The notes beneath the pieces were generated by a model that worked only from the letters and a program-made list of their open reading frames with translations, ran no database searches and was not told the origin of the DNA. From Salvator merianae (lineage: Eukaryota; Chordata; Lepidosauria; Squamata; Teiidae), in NCBI GenBank assembly GCA_003586115.2, contig QVOM02000021.1, positions 8,570,248-8,634,247 on the forward strand: a stretch of DNA of 64,000 bases, given 5' to 3'. Every line of letters begins with the position of its first letter. The first letter of the stretch is position 1. A program made the position numbers and the translations under genes. Positions 22,301 to 36,400 of the stretch are shown here, piece after piece.

Positions 22301-25300
22301 GGCTTCCTATTTAATAGATGCAAGTGAAGAATTATGTTTACATTTCTAATTAGAAGACAAAAAGCTCTCTGTCATCAGGAAGAATGTGACATACAATTAG
22401 TTGCCTGCTGTTAGCCTTTTCTTTATGTCTCCATGCAATGGTTCTTGTAGCATTCTTTAACGGCAAATGGTCTAAAAGTAATACTATTATAGAACACTTT
22501 TGTGACACAGTTCAGAGCTCTCAAACAACTAGGACTCACTCCACAGACAGAATCCATCTGTGTTGTCTCCTACTCAGCAAAGGCAGAATCAGCACACTAA
22601 GAGTGTTTCCCAGCATTGCTGTTCGCAACAGGCATGCTAAACCACATACCAAACACTGCAGACTGTTGCTAGACCAAATGTTCTGGCAGCACAGCAACTG
22701 AAAGTCCTATGCCACCTACTTTTCACCCCTTCAACGTACTTTATTGGCCAGCAATGTTATTACAATAGCAGAAGCAGCTGCCAGCTGAACGTAGCCTAAG
22801 TTTAATTGCTTTCAGATTTCTACTAGTACAAATAACATTGTATATATAAATTATGCATGCACCAAAAAATGGTCATTTAATGGAACAGAACTGTACTAGA
22901 AGACATCTGGGACATTTATGGATTTGCTACATGGTTGTTCTATCGATTTTGTTGCTTCTCAGATTATTCCAATTACTGACTACATTTATTAATTTATCTT
23001 ATATAAGTAACTCTTATGTAAAACAAAATGCAATCACCCTAAGCAACAAGTAATACAAACACTATATAGAAAGAGAAAACTATTTTTCCTATTTATTAAT
23101 TTATTCACCTAGGCAGACATCCTGCTTCAAAAAATACACAAGATCTCTTATTAGTTACACTTTGTGAAACTTTTATCTATTTAGCTGAACAAAACTTAAC
23201 AGTTTCCACAGACAATAACAAAGCAATGTATTTTAAAAGTATTTTTTTAAAACCAGGTGTAACCACATCAATACAGATTTGGAATTAAGGGCTCTGTAGT
23301 GCTGATTAGGGCCCCACAGAACCACACATTAGTGCAGATCCTTAAGGTCATGCCCCCATACTGGTCTGTTCCATCTGCATTAGATGGAGCGTGATCCAGA
23401 TTAGAGAGGCCCTCTTTGATATCACCAGTAGACCTGTTCAACTGAATCTACCAGCATACCAGAGGGCCCTGATCCCGAACATGGGAGGCATGCAGAAGGC
23501 ACGCCCCCTGTGTTTGGGACTATTGAAGGATGCATTTCAGTGGCACGCCATGGCGCACCTCCGAAATATGACCCCCAGTGGCTATGAGGCTAGGAACTTT
23601 TGTCCCTAGCCCTCGGAGGCAGAGGACCCTGACTGCGAAGCTCACTTGAGCTTCAAGGCCACGGTGTGGGCTGGTCTGAAGAAGCACCATAAAGCAGCGA
23701 ATTCTATTCCAGACCACACCTTTCCACGGTTGGAATCAGTGGGCCTGGCTGTTCCAGACCCACTGATTCCAGCCACAGAAGGGTAAGTGCAGAAAAGGCC
23801 TAAAGCTTAACACTACCTTATAGGAAACATGTAAGTTACAGTGGGTAAAGAATTGGGCCACCTGACCAATGTTAACATGTAATTATTTTCTACAACAGAA
23901 GAATTCTTCAAGAGAAAAATGCTCCTGGCTTTACTTTAAACGCTAGTAAAGAAATCCAAAAATTCACGGGCTAAATTACAAAGAAATGTTGGCTTACTTC
24001 AGTTTCTGGTGTTGCATATATTCCTCTCAGTGCTTCAGAGCTTGCACGCGTTGTTGAGGTTAAACTGGAAGCAAAAAGGAAAGTCGAAATAACTCAGTGG
24101 GGATATCTTGTTCTTTAAACATGATGTGTTGAAGAAGGGTGTTAACAATGGTAACTAGCCTTGGGTTCCTTTGGGAGGAAGGGCAGGACAGAAACATAAT
24201 AAATAGTAACTTCTGAAAGATAGAACCCCAACTGATTTCAGAAGAAAGACGCTCCACGGAGTCTGGAACTACCTCTTTGTGAGAAACAGAATCCAGCTGT
24301 AATCAGCAACTTCAACAGAAACAATCTTTTATGCCCAGATAAATGAAAGAGCAAAGCATTTGAACTTGCATGGAGAATAGCTGAATTCTTAGTGCTCAAC
24401 TGTTCCCAGGGCTTATGGTTAATCAGCACTTTATAACAGATAAAGATAGAAGATGTTTAATCAGTTAACCAACTGGGAGAGAGGAGTCCATATGCTCTGC
24501 CCACTGGGAAAGCTACTCAGCTCTGTTTCTGAATATGGATTTTGGAAGCAAACACACAAAACAGTTTGATTATGTAAGCTTCCAGGAGAGGACAATGAAG
24601 CAAATTGTAAATGTAATAATTACAAAATAGAAATAGGTAAGTTATTGATTCTTGCTTTTGAGCAGTGTTTCATCCACTCACTTCCTTTGAAAAAACAACA
24701 ACTACTACAGGTAAACTACTTCTTACATTAATGCCAGGCACAACAGCGCTTATCCCAGTTATGCCCAGGAGAACAGCAGTGGTATTCCAAGATAACAGAA
24801 AAAGAACTCAAGGTTCTAAAACTTCTATTTGTGCCGGTGTACAAATTAAGTCATCCCTGAACCCGCACTCTTGACACCTAACTTAATCCAACTACAAAAT
24901 TAAATACTTTTATCTTGCCACAACTCCCCCTGAACTATTAAAATACAGCCATGTGATTATAAACCATCAGCCTAAAATTAGGATGTAATTGTTTGTAACT
25001 GATCTTAAACAACTCTTAATAGTTATACTTAATTTCCCTGTCTTTTGTTGTATTTGTCAATTTTGAATTACTACTATTTTTATTACCTTACTGTCTCTAG
25101 ATGCTTATATATTTTTAAATATTATTATGATGAATTTGTTTAAAAAGAAAACCAATCCTTACACCTTCTCATAGTAGACTACAATTAAATAATACTCATA
25201 GTACGGAGTGTTTCAAAAAGATGAACCCAATTTCAAAGTAGTATATTGCATGATGGCAACATGTTACAATTACACAAAAAGTTACAAACGGTTTAATGAG

Positions 25301-28300
25301 TTATCATGTTCTACTAACCATTTTATAAATGCTCTATGTTGCCCCCCACCTCCTGTACCGACAACACTGACACGATAGTTGAATTTGACCCAAATGCCTC
25401 CCAGAGTGCCTTCTTCCACTGAATTCACCGCTGCCATGATTCTGGTTTTGAGGCCATCCAGATTTGGAACTCTATGCCCCGCCCTTTTAAGTGGCAAGAG
25501 ATTCATTCATGGTTGCAGAAATACAGTGATTTCAAATTGGGTCCATCTTTTTGAAACACCCTGTATATCATCGCTGCTTTCAGATGTTATCTGTGCAGCC
25601 TACAGATAAAGAGAGACTCTTTTTTTTTTGCTGGCTGTTTTTATAGCAGCTTCCTAAGCAATCCATCAACAGTTTTTTTTTTTAAAAAGTGACACCTTAA
25701 TATGTGAATTAAAAGGATAGGGTGCAATGTCATTAAAAATTACAGCCTATCAGGTTTTTCTAATTACCCTCTATTATATGAACGTTACAGTGCAGTCGCA
25801 ACTCAAGACATACCAGGAATACAAAATGCAACAGAACAGGATTGTAGTTCCCAGTCCAGTCACCAAATTTTCATCAGTTTGCAGTCCATGACTAAAATCA
25901 GGAATACAGATTGTGATGTTCTTCTGATTCTCATCTAGAACTGTAAAAACAACACTGCAATGTCAGTCCATTTTATATTTAATTTATATAGGAAATCTTT
26001 GTTCAAAACTACAAAGAAAATCAATATGCATGTTGAAAGATGGTCTTTTCTAAGTACTCACTGAAAATCAATCAATCAATCAATCAATCAATTTGAATAC
26101 CAGTTTTCAAAAGAAAACTGCTCAGTGTGGTTTACAACAAGACAACCAGAAAAACAATTCATTACTTCAATACAAAAGACTAAACTTTGTCCAAACATCT
26201 CTTGTTGTTGCTGCTGCTGTTGCTGCTTTATTCATTCATTCATTTAAATTATTCTGAAGGTAATCCTACATACACACACTCAAGAATATCCTGGAGAAAC
26301 ATGAATCACTCTGCCTATGGAACCCTACAAAATAATGAGACCCGTTGTTTCTATTTTAGAGTGGTCAAAAAGCTTCTGTGATTTAAAATGTCATCCCTAA
26401 TGGGAACCTCCCTTGCATAGCCCTGCAACTTCATCAGTCCCGGATAGAGTGGCCAATTTATTTGCTTGTTTGTATTTTTATCCTGTCTTATACCCGAAGG
26501 TCTCAGGGCAAATTACAACAATAGCAGTTGCAATCAGGAGGGGTCTATTGTGGGAAAGCGTGGCATAAATGATACAGTACAGTTTAGAACCATGAATGTA
26601 GAAATGCTCATTTTAGCAGAATGAACATTGTTATTAATTTGAAAGTTAGGTTAGTGCTTTTTTCCTATTATTTAACTAGAGCCCTCAAAATGCACATGAG
26701 CAAAATCCTTGGTTTGAAGCAACACTTACTAGTTTCTGGTGGTTTGCTTGAAAGAGATGAAAAGGTGAGATACATTACATAACAGCTGATAATTCCAGAC
26801 TGCAACAAGCCAGAATGTGGCTGACCTACAATTTAAATACATAAAATGAATTTATACCGAAGATAATATGGGTGTTCATCTTTTAAAAATCACAACAATG
26901 TTCATAGTATTGGATCCAAGACAAAATCTTCTTGAATGAAAAAGAAGAAAGCATGAGTCTAGTTTGCGGCTTCTATGCTGCAGAACTGTATTCTGTGTTT
27001 AGAATAGACCTGCAGACATCATGGAGACTTGTATTAAGCATGGCTAAACTATAATAAAAAACTGATGTAATATAAATCTGATCTTATAAAAAACACTGCA
27101 TTATTTTGAAAATAGTAAATTTGTACCAAAACCAACCAGTGAACACTATTCTTTCATAAAGTTACAACAAACACAATAATAGTCCAAACTGGAGTTGAAA
27201 TATTATTCTATAATATCAATATGGTGGGTGCTATATGAATTACTATTCTATATGCTATTAGAATAAGATGAGCAGCAGTCCACTTGCCATTCACCAGATG
27301 GTTCCATGGCACAATACATAGCAATTTAGAAACAAACAAGAACATAAAATAGTCAAGCCTTGAACCACACAAAAATAAAAAAAATACATTGCAAAAGAAA
27401 AGTATCACACATTACATGCATCCAGAAGGCCAATGGAATAACCAATCAAGCAGTCAATCAAAAGTGTATTTGACCAAATATCAGAACAAGACACCAGTCA
27501 TAAAAGATACAAAAAAAGATGAAATAGGAACTAAAACCGTAACTAAAATCCCATCACAAATAGCTCTTATTTGGGATGTCCTTATTCAGGTTCTGCTGGG
27601 ATTTGTTTACAAATCTGAATAGCAGCCACACAGAACCTAACAATGTTATAAATGATGCTAGGACATCCATCTGAAAGAAGAAGGGCAACATATTACTTGT
27701 CTGACTGACCTGGTACTTGTGCCAGTAGAGGCAATACAATAACACATGATGAACAGATTCTACGGATTCTGAAGAAGTCCTTTGTTGAATAGGGGATATG
27801 AGTGTAATTAAGTATCTACTAGGTTCCCATCTGGAATATTCTATACATTCTCTAGTGTGATGTGATGCACAATTGATCTCACTCTGAAATACAATATCAA
27901 GCACCCTACTCTTTCCAATTTCCAAGGCTTGATTATATTCCAGAAGGAGCAGATGTTCAAGAGATAACCTTTAGGAATAACCAATCACGAGCACGTTTGA
28001 GAAACACACATGATTTTATTTGATCCAAGAAGGTTATGGTAAAGCAACATGTCTTCTAGTGCTGCCTAGCCATTAGCGCTGGCAATAGGTTAATCTCATA
28101 AAAAGCATTCCAGAGACGGAAAGTCACAGCAGACAAGGTGCTCCTACTACAGGGATCCTATAAACTAATTCAAAGACTTTTGAGTAAGTCAAAGTTCATC
28201 AACTCCAGTCTAATCTAGCCAAACCGGAAAATATCTTTACAACTCAATCTACTAGTTCCTTTTTTATAATAGTGTGCTGTTAGGAATTAATTTTAGGGCC

Positions 28301-28498
28301 TTCTGCATGAAAAACATGCAGGAACCATTGAGTTGTGGTTCTTGAATACATATAACAGATTTTAAGTCACATGACTGAGCCCCATTAAGAGTTTCAGAGT
28401 CTACTCTGAACAATGTCAATGGTCTACGGATATTGACCGATTATGGAATACAAAAAAAGTCTTGTTTACAGAGCCAAAGACATATGCATGTGAGTGCC

Positions 28499-28530
<32 letters not shown>

Positions 28531-30416
28531 GACAGAGGCACACACCTGCTTCTCAAATAAAGAAGCCCAGTCACAGCCAGGAAGCAAACAGTAGCTCCAG
28601 CTCAAACAATATCAGAGCAAAAAAAAAAAACTTGCTTACGGTTTTGGACACATGGTAAGATGGCTACCACTGAAATAAGCAAGCACAAGCCACCATTGAC
28701 GCCAAGCAGGATCTTGTTAAAATCGCAGCCATCAGCACGAGTGTAAAAGACAGCCATCACAATCAGAGCTCCAACAGCGACGGAGTATAATATAAGAGTC
28801 ACAACAGCTAAGTAGCCGTACCAGAGTTTATTGTGCCTTGCGCCAGATGTCCTGTTTGGGAAAGAAAAGAGCATTGTGCATTTAGCTAGAGAGAAAAGAA
28901 GAATTATATGAACTCATTGTCTTACAGTGAATCCTAATAAACAGTACTTAGTTCATTATGGGGCAAACCTATATTGCTTAATACAAAAGAAGTTTTTAAA
29001 ACGGAACGCACCGTGTCTTTATTATTAGAAGCAACATGGGGGCTAATGTAAGAGGATTCACAAAGTGATGCAGTTGATGAGTGACTAAATGAAGTAAGCA
29101 GCATGGCTGATTTTCAGGGTTATGAAAGGACCTTGCTTCATGCCATGGAAATAATTCCAATAGGTGGAAGGAATAGCAAGACCTATCTATCTTGACATAA
29201 GATTGCCTGCTACCAAAGGATGCCACTAGGACAAGGTCTGAGAATTCTTACAAAGAAGGCTGTAAAGTGAGAGGCAGTGCGCACTTTAACAGCCTTTCAG
29301 TATTACACAGAAATCTCATCAGGTTTGCATTTATTCCTCTCATCTCATTTGAGCACTGTTGATGAACATATTTGTCACCAGAAAAACCATGAGAACCATG
29401 TAGAGCACAACTGGCTGTAAATGAAAGGCCAAAAACCATTTGTAGAAGGAAATGTAACAGCAGCAGCATAAATGGAACAGGAACATCTGAAGAGATTATT
29501 AGAATGCTGCTTTTATTATTTAAAAGTAAGTTTTATGTTTGCTTTTTTTCTAATTAAACAAGAAAACCGCACAGAGGTGCCCATGGAGTCAACCAGGAGT
29601 CGGTCACAAATCAGGGGTACCCAACAACAACATCATTGTAGAGTTGTTCTAGGCATACACACCTGAAGGAGATACGTACCAGTTCTTATTCCATTTGTGT
29701 GCAAATTCTACAAGCAAGATAAGTTGAATGAGGATAAACAGGAACCCTCCAGCAGCACCTACATAACGCCAGGCTGAGAAAGAACCAAAAGTTGTGATTT
29801 TTTTTATTCATGGAAATATTCAAATATTGTACTTCGTTCACAATCAATCAGGTCATGATGAACATTAACATGAAACTAGCCAATCAAAAGGAATAAACAT
29901 TTCATCAAAAACTATATTTGCCAAATCTGTAGGAGTCCATGCTCCTTGCTTCTAGGACAAGAGGTCGGAAACCCGTACTTCTTAGAATACTATCGGAGTT
30001 CAATGCCAATCAAACCCAGGGTGCTTCCGCACTGGCCAGTATATAAGAACAACAAGCATACTAGGAGCCTCGCTTCCACACACTGGTGCAGCCGAAAGGA
30101 GTCCCCAGTAGCCCTCCCTTAGACCACACTAGCATGTGGAAGGTTGGCTCCTAGTATACTTGCTGGTCCAGTATACTAGCAAGTGCAATACCACCCTCAG
30201 TCACTGTGCTTACATCCAGTATGAAAGAAGCAAGAATCACACGCTTCAAAGTCTCAGATTTCTCGTTCCTTTGGAAGTTTATTCTGAACTATCAACATGT
30301 CAAGATTACAATCAGTGTCTCAATCGCTGCACGTAATCAGCTGCATAAAGAAGTCTTACAGCAAAGTCTATGAAAATATTCTGGAAATTTGTGCCCACAT
30401 CTTTGCAAGTGATTCC

Positions 30417-30447
<31 letters not shown>

Positions 30448-33400
30448 TGGAAAAAATAGCATTAAATGTAGGATAACAGAAATGGGGGATAGAACTGTTA
30501 CTTAAAATACAAGTAAACTGACTGCAAATATTTATCTTTGCAAATTCTTCGGTTTAAAAGGTTTTTTTAAAATTTATTTAGACTTTCTAAACTTAGAACT
30601 AAAAGACAGTATAGCACAACCCTTCCCTAAATCCTACATAAAGTCAACCCCCAACTGCAGTTAGTGGTTGAAACTGGATAGCTTTTTCAAGATTCAAGTT
30701 TATTTACTACATTCCCACCAAAAGGACAGATTGACATATATAGTTACATGGTTTTACACTGTTCTAAAAATACCCACAATTTATTTTCATGAACAAAACT
30801 CTAATATCTATATTAAGAATTTTAATATAGAAATTACAGAGATAATGGAGCTCTGAGATACGTACACACAAGATAATATGATTGTAACTTATGTTCTAAC
30901 TTTTAAAAATTCTGAACGTAAACTAATTAAATGCAAACAGAAGCAAGAGCAAGAGTGGTTGCAAACACAGCACTATTTTAACTAGGCTACGTTATGAATG
31001 ATCACTTTACTGAACAGAGCACACTTGCTGTAGTTAAGATTCATTACAAGGCTTGGAGCCTGTACTCTGCCAACAGGACTGGCTGTTTCACAGTTTCTAG
31101 TCAGCAGCCTGAATAAGGAAATAAATAAATCAAGGCTCATCTCAGTGGTAACAGAATTGCATCTCCCAGACCTGAAGCAAGCTGCTTTTTTATGCATTCA
31201 TTTTTGAGAAAGACTGCTCTTCAAAAACAACAACAAGTTGGAGAGTTGTAGAAAAGTATGAATGCCTTAAAAATTTAGCACCTTAAGAGTGAAACCAAGG
31301 ACTATGCTGAATATACACTGAATATAAACCAAAGCCTATGTTGAATAATATATACATATTATCTTGCTTTTTCCTCTCTTCTTACAAAGCTTAAACATTG
31401 CCATCTGCTAGCATTTATGAGAACAGCAAATAATCCTAATTAGCGGGTATTACTGCTCAGATGCAGGTCTCAGGGTAATGAAATAGAAGCTCTGCATAGA
31501 AGAAATTATTTTTTTAAATCTGATTTTGCACTGTAAGATGTCATCATATTGGAAACTATCAAAATTATGGGGTTGTTAACTGCAACTGCTGTTGAGTTTT
31601 AGCAGCACTAGATCAAATACAGTTTGGCTGAACTGCTTCCCATATGGAACAGAACAGAACAATGACTTTAGCAATGTAATACAGCTGTACTAATATGATT
31701 AAGCCAAGCTAATAATATCAAACTTGACATACCAACCGAGTTTTTACACGTTCCAGAGTGACTCACTTCTTCTGCACTCAAAAGTTTTCACTGCTTGAAA
31801 ATGCAGTAGAAACTTTCCATACAGTAAAAAGGAAAAGTATATAGCATTTTCCAAGGCAGCAACAACTGTGAAGCTGCCTCCAGATAACATTTATTTATTC
31901 TGCAATTTATCGATTTACTGGTGTCAAGCACATCCAAAATTATCACATATTGTCTAGATATTAGATCTATACTCCACGTTTTAACATTTGCCGCAATGGT
32001 GGCGTGATGTTACAGTTGCAGGATTTTCTTTCCAGGTGACCAATAGTATCACATTAAGTATTTCTGGGTAGCAACAGCTCACGCCACAAGTTTCATCCAA
32101 CTCTCGCTGTACTTCTCGTGAAGTAATCCAGACTTAGCGTAATTATGGAATAACAGGATACTGCACTACGATAGTTCATTTTACTGGAATAACGATAACC
32201 CAATAAATTGGGTCTATGTTCTGGGACTATACTGGAAGCATCATGATCACATCTAGTAAATGAGGTACAAGTACAAAAAAATTTTGAGCTTGTCTGGATG
32301 CATCCTGAGAGAGGCTTCAAGTACTGCATAATAAGGCTGCATCCAGATGTCATGTACTTATTCTACTATATTTGAATATCCAAATACAGCGGAATAAAGT
32401 AAGCAACATCTGGATGCAGCCTCAGAGAGTGCCTGAGAGATTCCTCATACCAGTAGGTCTGTAAAACACTTAATTTAAAATTAAACACCTGACCTCACAT
32501 AGTCCTTATCATAGGACATTGCAGTAGATCATAAACAGACGCTTTCGTTTTTGCTAACTGTGCTTATTATTATATTTTAAATGAAATAACACAATACACT
32601 GCTTTTCAAAGTTCATACCTTTAAGAAATGTATCCTGGTCTGGAATAAAGAAGGCTCCTGAGCACATGGCTGCTAAGACTATAAGTTTAATGAACCAAAA
32701 CCTGGGAATGAAAAACAAAACAAAACAGAAAACTGGGTTTACTATGCTTTTCATGACCTCGGAAATGTGTTAACAGTGGTGAATACAGGGACATCATTCT
32801 TATTCAAAATGTTCAAGATAATACAAAAGAAAATTTATACCTTTTCTGCACTGGGCCTTATTCTGGAATAGGGACCTGCCATCCACATGCTAGTGCAGAC
32901 TATGGCTGCATCCAGATGTTATTTATTTATTCCACTATATACTATATCTGGATATTCTGGATAAAGCATGGATATTCTGGAATATCTATGCTTTATTCTG
33001 GAATATTCGAATATAGCAGAATAAGCAAGCAATGTCTGGATGCAGTTTATGACAGACCCCATCTGGAGTTTGCCATAGTCTGCACTAGCAAGTGCACAGC
33101 AGGCCCAATTCCAGGATATAATCTACAATAAGGCCCAGAGCAGAAAGGGCCTTAATCACATAGGTACTTCCCTTGTTTTAGTACCTATTCCGCTAAGGCT
33201 CCCCAGGTCAATCTACTTGAAACAACAGGGGAAGAAAGAAGTTAAGCGGGCTCTAGAAAAAGGACATGAACTTCATGCTACTTTAGCCATGCACCCTAAC
33301 CTACCTCACAATGAAGCCTACCACTTGGATGTGACTTCCAGTCCCAGATGAGACACTTTCAATAGCTTACTTTATGAATATGGCTTTAAAACAACTAAGG

Positions 33401-36400
33401 TCCTATCTTGATCGAACCTGCTGTGAAGTGGTTTGACAACAAAATGCACGTGTTTCCCTTTTCACACCCAACTTTGGAGGGTTAAGGTTATGGCTCTAAA
33501 ATAGCAGCAGAGGATAACTCCTGTGGTGGCAATCTGCTTGAACTGACTCACTTGTTCCTGCAAGAAATGCTTCTTTTTTGCATGCCTGCTTTGTAGATCT
33601 GTGCAGATTAACATCTGCTAAGATCCACCCACAAGAGCTTCCACTCATCCCCTTGCATCCTCCGAAGAAACCTCATTGAGAAAAAGGAGAATAAAGTGTC
33701 ACTGTGCTGCCTGAAACACTGGGGAGGACTCAAGCCTCCTATATTTTCTGTGCTGATTTTAAGCTCTGTTGTTTTGGCACTTGTGATGGAGGTTGAAGAA
33801 GCTCCTTGCCGCTTCACAGTCAGGTTACTTGTACAGCTGAAGCCTCCAGCAGGTGACAAACTGCCCACTAGCAATTTAGTACATGGTGGAACTGGAAAGG
33901 TCAGGACCAGCAGAGAATAATCTTCTAAACAAGCCACATGGATCATGTAACCCAAGCCCAACCCTGGCAAAAATCCACAGGTTGGTCCTGCCTGCTCCTT
34001 ATCTTCTTCTGTTGCAAAGTTCCATGGGAAAGTGAAGACGGGATACACCACTCTAGGGAATGGAACACCTCTAATTTCATGGTGTGTCTATGGCAGGGGA
34101 GGGAAAAGTATAAGCACCAGCAACACAGAACTGCTAAATATTTATTTGCATTTCTATACCAAAAGTCTCAGGACAGATTATAAGAGAATGTGTACTCAGA
34201 AATTATTTGCTGTTTATCTGCATTTCTATCTTACCCTCCTCTACTTAGATTTGCATTCATTTCTCTGTTGAGTCTTTGCTCTTTCCACTAAATCTCCAAA
34301 TATTAGAGGCCATTTAAGCATCTAATATGGCCCATTTTAGATCAGGCAGCCTTGCAAGAAATCTATATGACACACACCTGGACCAGGCTGCATCCCATAT
34401 CAAAGGGCTGTCTAAACAGATCCATGTCAAATCTGTAGGAACTAGTCTGAATATGCCCATTCTGAAAAGACAGTTTTAGACTGGTGAGTGATGTTCCCAA
34501 CTGCACTGAGACCCCTTTGCCATGGATGTGGTGATCTGTGCTCCCTAAAACAAAATCCCAAAGCAATCCTTTTCCACTCTACTTTGTTCTGTCCTTCACT
34601 GCCAAATAGTTAGCTTTAGCAAAAAAGAAGGAAATGGTGTCAGTAACTATTGCTATTACAGTTGCATCCCATGGAGTGACCACATCAGGAGTTGAGCCAT
34701 ATAGAAAAATCAGGTGGAAGGAGACCACACTTAACATGCCGCTGCTTAGTGCAATGAGGAAAAAAACTCAAGATGCTTAAAATCAAACCCACAATTATTT
34801 AGCTTACCCATTGTGGATAGATGCACGGCAGCTTTTGCTAGTATTAACTCTGATTGTGAGTAGGAAGAAAATGAAAAAGAAGCAGGCCATTCCGAAACAC
34901 ACCCGATAGACCGCAGAGTAGCCCACCAACTTCTCACAGGAGTCACCTGCTTGAATACGCTGGCATATTTTTTCAAAAATGTGAATCTGTAACACAGAGT
35001 TAGGAATATTATACATTACATATGTATCTCTCTACACAAATGTACAAAACGAGCACCATGAAAACACATTTAAATGACTCAGGGATCACAATTGCTTTTA
35101 GTGTGTTCATTTTCCATCTTGTTTTTCATTGCTGTTTAACTCGCCCTGAGACCTCCAGGCACAGAGCAGGATAAAAATACGAACAAACAAACAAATAGGT
35201 ATTGCTGAATTTGTGAGGCAACAATTTTACTTGATTTTATCTTAGTGGATCTGCAAGATCAGAATGCAAAGCAATGATCTAATTCACATATTACAGACGC
35301 TTAACTTTTCTGTCTGCTTTGGGGAAAAGTATTGGAACAGTTCACTAGTTGAATTGATTACTCCCTTTTTTGGCACAGCTAGGCCTTTTCAAATTGTTTG
35401 TTTGCAGCAAATCAGCCAAACTGGCTGCCTTTCCTACTACTCAGCCTACTCAGTGGACTTTGAACTTCATTCTTGCAAGTCTCCTAACAAGCTTGAAGAA
35501 CCATTTGCTACAAGGCTGCCTGATTCACTAACCAGAGCGTGTTTTAATTTTAGCTGAAGCATAATGTCAAAACGAGCTTCTGTAAAAATAAAAATGTATT
35601 TTATACTGTTTTAAGGTTTTTATCTTTTTTATTATTGTTACCTGCTCTGGGGCCTTTGGGTGAAGGGTGAGATTATAAATATTCAAACAAATCCTTTTCT
35701 CTATTGCACAAAACTAGAACCAGGGGTCACTCTATGAAATTGAGGGACAGGGGAGTTAAGACTGGCAAGGGAAGTATTTTTTCACCCAGGGGATTATTGG
35801 TCTGTGGAATTTTCTGCCAAAAGAGGTGGTGACAGCAACCAGCCTGGACAATTTAAGAAAGGGTTAGATAAATTCATGGAGGACAGGTATATCATTGGCT
35901 ACTAGAATGGATGACTAGATACTGCCTCCAGTTTAGAGAGACAGGCAGGATGTCTCTGAAGGCCATTTGCAGGGAGTTGAGAGCAGAGGAAGGTTTTGCT
36001 TTTGACTTCTGCTTGAGAATGCCTAGAAGCAATCAGTGGGCCATTGTGTAAGATGGGATCCTGGACTAGATAAGACTATGGCCTGATCCAGCAGAGCTTC
36101 TCTTAGGTCCTTAAGTTCTTAATAAAAATACTCCTCAGTGGAAAGCACAGCATCCAAGCCAGAAATTTTGCTCAGAGTCAGGCTCATTCACTTTATTTAC
36201 AGGACATACTTTGGCGATATGCAGTATATGAATCTGCCCAGCAATCAGAGATCCAAAACATGCTACTGGCAATTGTTTTATCTCTCATTTGCTATACTCA
36301 TAAGCAGCGTTATATGGTAAACCTCGATGATGATTCACAAACACAAACAGTAACCTTTAAAAACAAAGGTTTTTTTTAAGTTTCCATTATTTGTTATGAA

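Larger units (their letters stand above)
18211..28639 (-). other. SERINC5: SERINC5 introns 6 to 10 (between exons 6 and 11)
   Basis: Five introns: 26,826-28,639; 25,941-26,729; 24,065-25,813; 21,247-23,997; 18,211-21,206. They contain a hAT element (20,399-20,678), a long inverted-repeat element (23,289-23,803), a mariner-like element (25,204-25,563), an L2 tail (26,455-26,525) and simple repeats at 26,067-26,093 and 28,498-28,526. I recognise nothing in 18,300-20,390, 21,300-23,280 (ordinary AT-rich intron) or 26,900-28,490. Confidence 0.85.
29774..32618 (-). other. SERINC5: SERINC5 intron 4
   Basis: 2.8 kb. It contains an imperfect inverted-repeat element at 30,020-30,200, a (GA)n run at 30,424-30,447 and an 88-bp palindromic element at 32,335-32,422. 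The rest (30,450-32,330) is AT-rich and shows nothing I can name. Confidence 0.85.
32702..34807 (-). other. SERINC5: SERINC5 intron 3
   Basis: 2.1 kb. The part nearest exon 4 holds a nested pair of inverted-repeat elements (32,840-33,152). The rest (33,160-34,800) includes a possible L2 tail near 34,140-34,260 and an unrecognised 147-codon minus-strand frame at 33,608-34,051 that I do not treat as a gene. Confidence 0.85.

Noticed and set aside
33608..34051. 147-codon minus-strand frame in intron 3
   Set aside because: No recognisable domain; inserting it between exons 3 and 4 would break a conserved junction (HNG|FWF).
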